From Candidatus Thalassarchaeaceae archaeon (GTDB taxonomy: Archaea > Thermoplasmatota > Poseidoniia > Poseidoniales > Thalassarchaeaceae), in contig JASMFB010000007.1 of NCBI GenBank assembly GCA_030751995.1, positions 1-33,998 of the forward strand: 33,998 nt of DNA, read 5' to 3'. Positions 27,612 through 33,998 of the stretch are shown here, in pieces. A program made the position numbers and the translations under genes. Under the pieces are notes generated by a model. That model was not told where the DNA came from. It saw only the letters and a list, made by a program, of their open reading frames with translations, and did no database searches. Numbering within the stretch: position 1 is the first letter of the stretch; every line of letters starts with the position of its first letter.

Positions 27612-28652
27612 GTGAGCGATGAGGTTGTTGAGGATGACGATGGCTCAGATGAGATGCTTGCAAAGGTGACAGGAGGACCCCCTTCCAGTCCCCCAAGTGG
27701 ACCGCCCAGTGGGCCACCCAGTGGGCCACCTAGTGGCCCACCCACAGGACCCCCTGGTGGTGGTGCAGGAGGCCGAGCAATGTTTGGCGGAGGGTCAGCA
27801 CCCCCAAGTGGACCACCCGCTTCTCGACCATCGGCTCCATCCGGCGCTCAATCGATGCACACTGGTTCCAGCGTCGTCATCGAAGCGAGCCAAGAGAAAA
27901 TTGAGACCGTAAAGAAAACAGTTGACGGTGATGAGAAAGTGGAATTGGAACAATTGCGTGAAGAGAATGCCACTCTCAAACAAGGAATGGCCGCTGCTAG
28001 CGAAGTCATTCAGGAGGTCGAGAACCCCCCAATGCCACCTATCGTTGGCGAAGGATACGTCGTTCCCGGGGAGATTGTGGGTTTGTTTGCAACATTGGGA
28101 CGGCAACTGCACAAAGAGCGCCTTCTCCATGGAACTGCGGGTTCATTCAGCCTTCTTTCACCAACTTCACCAGGATTAGTCCATATCACACGCGAGGGTG
28201 CCGCACTTGGATTGATGAATGAATCCGATCTCATCACGGGACGACTTGGTGATGCAGCCCCAAATCAAGCCAGTGAGGATTGGCGAATTCATAGCGTAGC
28301 GCTGGCAATCGCTAGCCTTGAAAATGAAGGGCGTGGTGCTTGTGTCCACGTCGCAGCACCCTACACAACAACTCTGAGTCTGGAGAAGGATCGATACGCC
28401 CTTGTGCCTACAGATTTTGAAGGCCGCACCAATTTTGGCAGAGCGACAATCGTCGACGTTCAGTACAATGACATGGAAGGATATCTAGTTGAGATTACAG
28501 AAGCACTCAAACAAACTGGGAACAAATTATTCGTTGCCCGGGGGAACGGTGTTTACGCATTGGGTGCTGATTTGTTGGAAGCTTGGGGCCATGCAGCGAC
28601 CTTTGAACACAGCATGCGCATTCTCTATCTCAGTGAATTGGCGGACCTCTGA
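27612..28652 (+). CDS. Pro/Gly-rich repeat and coiled-coil N-terminus with class II aldolase/adducin-like C-terminal domain
   Basis: ORF track start 27438 overlaps tRNA-Asp; GTG at 27612 (VSDEVVEDDDG) or the ATG giving MLAKVTGG is more plausible. C-terminal region parallels FucA-type aldolases (SEDWRIHSVALAI...ACVHVAAPYTTTLS...VARGNGVYALGADLLEAWGHAATFEHSMRI). Confidence 0.72.
   Translation: MSDEVVEDDDGSDEMLAKVTGGPPSSPPSGPPSGPPSGPPSGPPTGPPGGGAGGRAMFGGGSAPPSGPPASRPSAPSGAQSMHTGSSVVIEASQEKIETVKKTVDGDEKVELEQLREENATLKQGMAAASEVIQEVENPPMPPIVGEGYVVPGEIVGLFATLGRQLHKERLLHGTAGSFSLLSPTSPGLVHITREGAALGLMNESDLITGRLGDAAPNQASEDWRIHSVALAIASLENEGRGACVHVAAPYTTTLSLEKDRYALVPTDFEGRTNFGRATIVDVQYNDMEGYLVEITEALKQTGNKLFVARGNGVYALGADLLEAWGHAATFEHSMRILYLSELADL
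27691..27757 (+). repeat. In-frame ~12-nt tandem repeat encoding (GPPS)n
   Basis: ccccaagtggaccgcccagtgggccacccagtgggccacctagtggcccacccacaggacccc encodes PPSGPPSGPPSGPPSGPPTGPP. Confidence 0.85.
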
Positions 28653-28693
28653 GTTCCGCCACCTTGATTGAGCGCCAACCTCGGCGACGACCA

Positions 28694-29287
28694 ATGAGTG
28701 ACGTTGCCTTGGTCATCGATGTCGTGGACAACGGCGGACAATGGACTCACCGTGAATGGCGAATGTTACGGTATCTTGGTGTAGACACACAGATTATCGC
28801 TAATATGACTCCAATTTCAGATCTTAGGGAACTTGACGGACTAATCCTGTCAGGGGGCGCCGCGCGTGTCGGTTTGACAGGTGAACTTGGAAACTGTGGC
28901 GCCTATCTGGAATTAGATTTGCCGATATTGGGAATATGTGCTGGCCACCAGTTCATGGCTGGATTCTATGGGGGCGAGGCGGCAGAAGCACCCGCTCCAG
29001 AGTTTGGCGCAGCCAACATCAATTTGGTCAACGGCGGAGGAAAAATCTTCATTGGAACTCCAGAAAAGCAGGTTGTTTGGGAATCACACAACGATGAAGT
29101 GAGTGTAGTGCCTGAAGGATTCTTCATCACTGCGAGCAGTGAATCGTGTGAAGTTCAAGGAATGGAAAACGAAGCTGGCAACCGTTTTGGTCTCCAATTT
29201 CATCCTGAAGTGAACGACTCTGAATTTGGTCAGAACATGTTCCAGAATTTCATTCAGATATGCCGCGATTCTCGAGATTCCTCTTGA
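28694..29287 (+). CDS. guaAA: GMP synthase, glutamine amidotransferase subunit (GuaA-A)
   Basis: VIDVVDNGGQWTHREWRMLRYLGVD; LILSGGAARVG; LDLPILGICAGHQFMAGFYGG; GLQFHPEVNDSEFG. No PP-ATPase domain attached. Confidence 0.92.
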   Translation: MSDVALVIDVVDNGGQWTHREWRMLRYLGVDTQIIANMTPISDLRELDGLILSGGAARVGLTGELGNCGAYLELDLPILGICAGHQFMAGFYGGEAAEAPAPEFGAANINLVNGGGKIFIGTPEKQVVWESHNDEVSVVPEGFFITASSESCEVQGMENEAGNRFGLQFHPEVNDSEFGQNMFQNFIQICRDSRDSS

Positions 29288-29354
29288 ATCCCTCTCTTTT
29301 CTCAACCCTTCGTGGGCGACGGCTTCAAATGGGAGTGGTAGGTCGGCGGATTCG

Positions 29355-29504
29355 ATGGTCAAGTCGGTTACCTACAAGTGTCTGCGTTGTGGGCACCTCG
29401 ATGAGTTTGAGGGCACACGAACTGGAATCGCCTGCAAGGCGTGCGGATTCCGTATTTTTGTCAAACCACGTCGTCAAGGTCACAAGACCCTAGATGCGAT
29501 TTGA
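29355..29504 (+). CDS. rpoP: DNA-directed RNA polymerase subunit P (Rpb12/RpoP)
   Basis: MVKSVTYKCLRCGHLDEFEGTRTGIACKACGFRIFVKPR: CxxC...CxxCGxRI-VK signature; ATG at 29355 inside a longer ORF. Confidence 0.85.
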   Translation: MVKSVTYKCLRCGHLDEFEGTRTGIACKACGFRIFVKPRRQGHKTLDAI

Positions 29505-29544
29505 AGCGTCTTGTTGAAAGACTGCGGCACCCCCGCTATTGTCT

Positions 29545-30681
29545 ATGGCCTCGTGGCTTTCCACACACGCACCCAAGCGGTTCGATGATCTGGCCATGCC
29601 GCCACAGATTCGTGAACAATTCATTCGTGCAAGTTTGGCTGGCAACCCCCCACATATGCTGATCACCGGTCCGGCTGGTGTTGGGAAAACCGCCGCATGG
29701 CGTTTGGTTGCACGCCAAGTTCTGGGGCCTGGGTGGAAAGCAACAAGTCACGTTTTGCAGGCACGCAATCTCTCTCGCCAAGCAGGTGCCATGAAAACAT
29801 TCGAGGAATTTCTGCGCCCCGCAGGGCTCAAGTCATCAGACACACTAGCCAGTCGCACCAGTTTGGATGCTTTTGACCGGAACATGTGGGATGGAGATGT
29901 TGGCGAGGCACCCTGTGGTGAAGAAGCCCAGATGGAATTCGGCCGTGCGCCCGTGAGCCGCTTGATTGTCATTGAAGATGCCGACCATCTCGGATTTCGT
30001 AGACAACCATATCTCCGTCGCATGATGGAATCTGAATCGCACACAACCCGTTTCATTTTCACAGCCAGAGCACCCAGTCGCATCATCGATGCTCTGAGGA
30101 GCCGAATGCAACACATCAGAATTCCAGCAATCGAATCTGAAGAAATCGTCGCGACCGTCCAAAAGGTTGCATCATTGGAAGGCGTCACCATCGCAGACGG
30201 GATGGCAGAGGATCTCGCTCATATCGCGGATGGAAATCTCCGAAAGGCCCTATTTACGACTGAACTATTGGCAAGACGTAACATGACCGGCGAGCGAAAT
30301 AGATTGTACGAACTCGTTTCAGAAAGTACACTACAGCACGCTCGTCGAATGATTGAACTGGCTCTACGTGGACGTGTTATTGAGTGGCGCTGGGAGAAAC
30401 AGCGGGGCCGAAACGTCAAGACCCTCGAGGGAGCTATGGGTCAGTTGGATGAGATGATGGGTGTCCATGCATTGGATGCCGAAGATGTCGTTCATCAAAT
30501 CCACATGGAACTCGTCGGTAGTCGCCTCATGCTAGCACCCGAACTCCGTAACGAGATGCTCGACGCACTCGCAGATTGTGATGTTTCATTGCGCCGAACG
30601 ATTCATTCTCGAATTCAAATCGAACATTTCCTGCACCAAGTTTCAGATGCAGGGCGTCGTCATGGCCTCGCCATGAGTTGA
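29545..30681 (+). CDS. RFC small-subunit-like clamp-loader AAA+ ATPase
   Basis: THAPKRFDDLAMPPQIREQF; GPAGVGKTAAWRLV; LIVIEDADHLGFRRQPYLRRMMES; TRFIFTARAPSRIIDALRSRMQHIRI. Confidence 0.85.
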   Translation: MASWLSTHAPKRFDDLAMPPQIREQFIRASLAGNPPHMLITGPAGVGKTAAWRLVARQVLGPGWKATSHVLQARNLSRQAGAMKTFEEFLRPAGLKSSDTLASRTSLDAFDRNMWDGDVGEAPCGEEAQMEFGRAPVSRLIVIEDADHLGFRRQPYLRRMMESESHTTRFIFTARAPSRIIDALRSRMQHIRIPAIESEEIVATVQKVASLEGVTIADGMAEDLAHIADGNLRKALFTTELLARRNMTGERNRLYELVSESTLQHARRMIELALRGRVIEWRWEKQRGRNVKTLEGAMGQLDEMMGVHALDAEDVVHQIHMELVGSRLMLAPELRNEMLDALADCDVSLRRTIHSRIQIEHFLHQVSDAGRRHGLAMS

Positions 30682-30684
30682 ATG

Positions 30685-30761
30685 TGGCGGGCGCGGCAGG
30701 ATTCGAACCCACGGAACCCGGCTTAGGAGGCCGGTGCACTATCCAGCTATGCGACGCGCCC
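30685..30761 (-). tRNA. tRNA-Arg (CCT anticodon), CCA encoded
   Basis: Revcomp GGGCGCGTCGCATAGCTGGATAGTGCACCGGCCTCCTAAGCCGGGTTCCGTGGGTTCGAATCCTGCCGCGCCCGCCA: acceptor GGGCGCG/CGCGCCC, anticodon stem CCGGC/GCCGG with loop CTCCTAA. Confidence 0.95.
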
Positions 30762-30851
30762 ACCCATTCCTCTTGTTCGACATTCAAGGAGGTTGCGGCA
30801 GCGCCCAGCGTCACCCTGATGACCTATTGCCGACTCACCTCTCTTGTTCCG

Positions 30852-32357
30852 ATGCAAAGAGATGACGGAGGTGTGAACCTCCCCCGCCCCTATGGAGAGG
30901 GTTACGAGTTTGATGATGGATTGGAAGATTTGATTGCGAGCCGACTCAATCGAATGGAGAAAGGACGCCGATTCTGGGGGCGATTGGCGAACACTTGGTC
31001 GTGGACACTTGCTCGCAATTTCATTCCAATATTCGCCATTTTTACCGCCGTAGCCGTCATGGCGATTCCAGATACTCTCGACCCCTCATTGGCCGCTCTC
31101 GTATCGGCCTTGTTCATTCTTTGTTTCATCGGCCCGTCCGTGATTGCCAGTAATTTTTCTCTTTGGGTCGGAGTGGATCGCCTCGGAGCTAGGGGCCGTG
31201 CTCGTGGCGAAAGAGATAGCAGCATCGAGCGAATCCTCAACACGCTCACAGAATCACGTCTACACGAACATATGCGATTCAGCAATCTCCTGACATACTC
31301 CTTCCTCCTTTGGCTTGCAGATCGGTTTCCAGCAGGGGATGAGACACGAGGTCTGTTATTGGTGGCTAGCATCTTGGCAGCGAGTATTTCACTTGCCCAT
31401 TCGGTTCTAGTTGAACGACGCACCCCAAAACATTCTGACGATCTCCCCTTCCTAGTCCACCATGCACCTAGTCAACACAAGAGTACGTTACAGAATCCGT
31501 TGACTGAGATTCTAATGGCACACCTAGATCCGGAGAGCGCCACCCGCTTCGCACGATGGCGAGAAAGCATAGAGGCCAAATTCAAGAAGAGAACAAATAC
31601 AAATCATGCCATTGAACACGTTCTTCATTTGATTCATCTACACGGTCAGAATATGCTTTCACATCACCAACTCATTCAGGAATTTGAGCAACTAGTTGGC
31701 CCCAAGGAGGTTGACTCCACAATTCTCGAAAACCCCCACCTCGACCTCCCAACCCTTTCCCGACTAATGGGGCACACCCGCGCTTGGCAGAGCGATTTAT
31801 TTCGACAGATGGACCGCTTGCAATTCGGTCTGATGGATCACAATGAATCCATTGCCGGCCATTCATGGCGTTTGGATGCTAGTCTTCCACTTCGGTGTGG
31901 CGAATCTCGTGGCGATTTGTTCGTCATGGTCAACAATTTGGGGTCCGAAACAATTCCAATTGAACTTGAGGTACATGTTCCGGACGGACAACCATCTCGT
32001 CAGAGTTTCCGATTGACCCCTATCCCCCTGACTCCGCCAGATCATCCGTTACCAATGTGGTCTAACGATGAAGAAGACGTTGTAACATGGCTCAGTAATT
32101 TGGTCGACGCCGCCCACGTTCTCTGGCTCGGTGTTGCATGGGCGGATGACATCGAAGGACGTCGTCCGGTTCGTATTACAATTCGCCATGTCGATGGACA
32201 AACAATCAGTTCGGACACGCTCTGGACGGAGGTACACCCACGTTCAAGCGGTGGGGAATCATTGCGTCGAAGAATGGGCGTCGCTCGCACGGTCGCCCGA
32301 CGGTGGCAGAATCAGGCAATTGCACATAGCGACCGTTCCAAGTTCGTCGCACCGTAG
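30852..32357 (+). CDS. Multi-pass membrane protein of unknown function with large soluble C-terminal region
   Basis: N-terminal hydrophobic segments (FIPIFAIFTAVAVMAIP; LAALVSALFILCFIGPSVIAS; LLTYSFLLWLADRF; LLLVASILAASISLAHSVLV); ORF track start overlaps tRNA-Arg so ATG at 30852 or 30819 preferred. Confidence 0.65.
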   Translation: MQRDDGGVNLPRPYGEGYEFDDGLEDLIASRLNRMEKGRRFWGRLANTWSWTLARNFIPIFAIFTAVAVMAIPDTLDPSLAALVSALFILCFIGPSVIASNFSLWVGVDRLGARGRARGERDSSIERILNTLTESRLHEHMRFSNLLTYSFLLWLADRFPAGDETRGLLLVASILAASISLAHSVLVERRTPKHSDDLPFLVHHAPSQHKSTLQNPLTEILMAHLDPESATRFARWRESIEAKFKKRTNTNHAIEHVLHLIHLHGQNMLSHHQLIQEFEQLVGPKEVDSTILENPHLDLPTLSRLMGHTRAWQSDLFRQMDRLQFGLMDHNESIAGHSWRLDASLPLRCGESRGDLFVMVNNLGSETIPIELEVHVPDGQPSRQSFRLTPIPLTPPDHPLPMWSNDEEDVVTWLSNLVDAAHVLWLGVAWADDIEGRRPVRITIRHVDGQTISSDTLWTEVHPRSSGGESLRRRMGVARTVARRWQNQAIAHSDRSKFVAP

Positions 32358-32437
32358 GTGCGAAGACCAACAGGGATGCAACACAGGGGGTGCGTTTATG
32401 ATGCCCCTTCAGTTGGACAAGACCACTTGGTGATGTG

Positions 32438-33998
32438 ATGCAGGCTTGGGACGTAGTCATCGTGGGCGGAAGTGTAGCAGGCCTTCGTGCTGCCATCGCA
32501 GCATCTGACAACGGAGCCACAGTCACTGTTCTGAGTTCTGACTCTCCATCTTCTTTCTCTGATGATGCAATGAGTTGCGGCATCGCCGCTGCTTCTGGTG
32601 AGGTCGATCCCTCAAGTCATGCTGCGGATACAGAACGCGTCGGCGCAGATTTGTGTGAGAGTGATGTTGTCACAGCTTCCACCAATTCTGCGATTGATCA
32701 CCTTGCGGAATTGGAGCGTTGGGGCCTCAACCTCCGTCGTAATCGAAATGGCGCACCTCATTTGGGTCAATTACCAGGACAAACAAATCCCCGAACTGCA
32801 AGTACAGGGGATTCAACTCTCCGGGAAGTACGCTCAATCCTTGAAGAACAGTGCATTAAACGCAATATTCCTCGCAGGGGAGATGTCGAAATTCTAGACA
32901 TCGTCATGAATGATGGCATAGCAAGCGGCCTAATTGCATTGGACATTCAAACTGGCGAACTCTTCAGCATCCAATCGAAATCTATTCTCTTGGCTGGTTC
33001 TGGATTCCAGAGCGCTTGGAACGGTGATGGTATTGCAATGGGCAACTCAGCTTATCTTACACTCCGCTCCGGTATTCCTCTAGCAGACCTCGAATTCACA
33101 TCCATGCACCCCCTCACAGTCGCTGAAACAGGCCTTTGCCTTCCACTTGATTTACTTGGAGCGGGCGGCACCGTCGTTGGCTCAGACGGCCAACCAATGG
33201 CTACTGACGATGGACCGGACGCTCTAGCACATGCCATCATCTCGACAGATGGAGCATCCCTTGATCTAACAGGAATCTCCCGAACTGATTCACCTTGGTT
33301 CGCTGGAGTTGCAGCAGCTCTGTCATCACGTTGTGGCATTGATTGCACAAGGGAATCAATCCCACTCATGCCAATTGCAGGACCTACCATCGGTGGTATT
33401 CCCACAGATGCTTCAGGCAACGTCATCAATGGTTCATGGAACACCCTCCTCCCCGGCCTGTATGCTGCAGGGGATGCCGCTTGCTCTGGCTTACATGGAG
33501 CGGCTCTGAACAGTGGCGATCATCTTCTCGGCGCCCTTGCCAGCGGATCTACTGCGGGAACATCAGCCGCTGAACACGCTTCGCACTCAAAGCATTCAGC
33601 ATCGAGTGCAATTTCAATCGCGTTATCGGAAGCCCACCATCTCCATGACTCCATATTGACCGAGGCCGGTTCTGGCGGCGCTAATTTTGGCACAATTCAA
33701 TCAAGTTTAGCCAATACAATGCAATCACACATGGGAACAGAACGCGATGCAGCAGGTTTGTCCAAGGCAGCAGCAGCAATTCAGGAACTCCAAGAGACGA
33801 AATTGAGCATCACTGACACAAGTCCTGTGATGAATACTGAAATGGTCTCAATGTTACGAACACAAGGCCTCCTTTCGGTTGCTTCAGCAGCCGTTTCGGC
33901 TGCACTGGCTAGAGAAGAGAGCAGAGGAACCCATGTTCGAACTGACCAACCAGATACAGATGCAAATAAAGAAAAAAACAATCTATCGGGGAGAGATG
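32438..33998 (+). CDS. FAD-dependent succinate dehydrogenase/fumarate reductase/L-aspartate oxidase family flavoprotein, divergent; 3' end off the window
   Basis: Open frame from ATG 32438 to the window end: MQAWDVVIVGGSVAGLRAAIAASDNGATVTVLSS...LADLEFTSMHPLTV...PLMPIAGPTIGGIPTDASGNVINGSWNTLLPGLYAAGDAACSGLHGAALNSGDHLLGALASGSTAG...LAREESRGTHVRTDQPDTD. Missed by the ORF track because it has no stop in the window. Confidence 0.85.
   Translation, partial: MQAWDVVIVGGSVAGLRAAIAASDNGATVTVLSSDSPSSFSDDAMSCGIAAASGEVDPSSHAADTERVGADLCESDVVTASTNSAIDHLAELERWGLNLRRNRNGAPHLGQLPGQTNPRTASTGDSTLREVRSILEEQCIKRNIPRRGDVEILDIVMNDGIASGLIALDIQTGELFSIQSKSILLAGSGFQSAWNGDGIAMGNSAYLTLRSGIPLADLEFTSMHPLTVAETGLCLPLDLLGAGGTVVGSDGQPMATDDGPDALAHAIISTDGASLDLTGISRTDSPWFAGVAAALSSRCGIDCTRESIPLMPIAGPTIGGIPTDASGNVINGSWNTLLPGLYAAGDAACSGLHGAALNSGDHLLGALASGSTAGTSAAEHASHSKHSASSAISIALSEAHHLHDSILTEAGSGGANFGTIQSSLANTMQSHMGTERDAAGLSKAAAAIQELQETKLSITDTSPVMNTEMVSMLRTQGLLSVASAAVSAALAREESRGTHVRTDQPDTDANKEKNNLSGRD

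Noticed and set aside
27691-27757. Possible CRISPR or minisatellite
   Set aside because: The ~12-nt period is in-frame with a Pro/Gly/Ser protein repeat and has no spacers.
30527-30814. 95-aa minus-strand ORF and the start of the 30678 plus ORF
   Set aside because: Both read through tRNA-Arg (GSNPAAPA and AGFEPTEP are tRNA read-through signatures).
32598-32897. 99-aa plus-strand ORF
   Set aside because: Out-of-frame overlap with the continuous SdhA-like frame running from 32438 to the window end.

Overview
This 34 kb window looks like a gene-dense archaeal chromosome segment. The archaeal informational genes (ribosomal protein LX, prefoldin alpha, FtsY, DphB, Trm5, split GMP synthase amidotransferase subunit, RpoP, an RFC-like clamp-loader subunit, geranylgeranyl reductase) sit beside bacterial-type metabolic genes. 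That mix suggests a marine planktonic Thermoplasmatota lineage (MGII/Poseidoniales-like), but this is an inference that needs a phylogeny. I support about 34 protein-coding genes, two tRNA genes (Asp-GTC and Arg-CCT, both on the minus strand with encoded CCA) and one TATA-like promoter candidate. There is also a minus-strand nucleotide-sugar/glycan cluster (about 6.5-14.3 kb). I saw no rRNA, CRISPR array, transposon or integrase. The most interesting signals are families whose catalytic motifs look lost or altered: a class II aldolase-like domain fused to a Pro-rich repeat tract, an SdhA/NadB-like flavoprotein, and a membrane-anchored receiver domain. Unusual architectures include PCMT-like plus TPR, SAP plus zinc ribbon plus TM, and a Gpt2-like acyltransferase close to an archaeal lipid reductase. 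All family calls come from reading motifs by eye; no searches were run.
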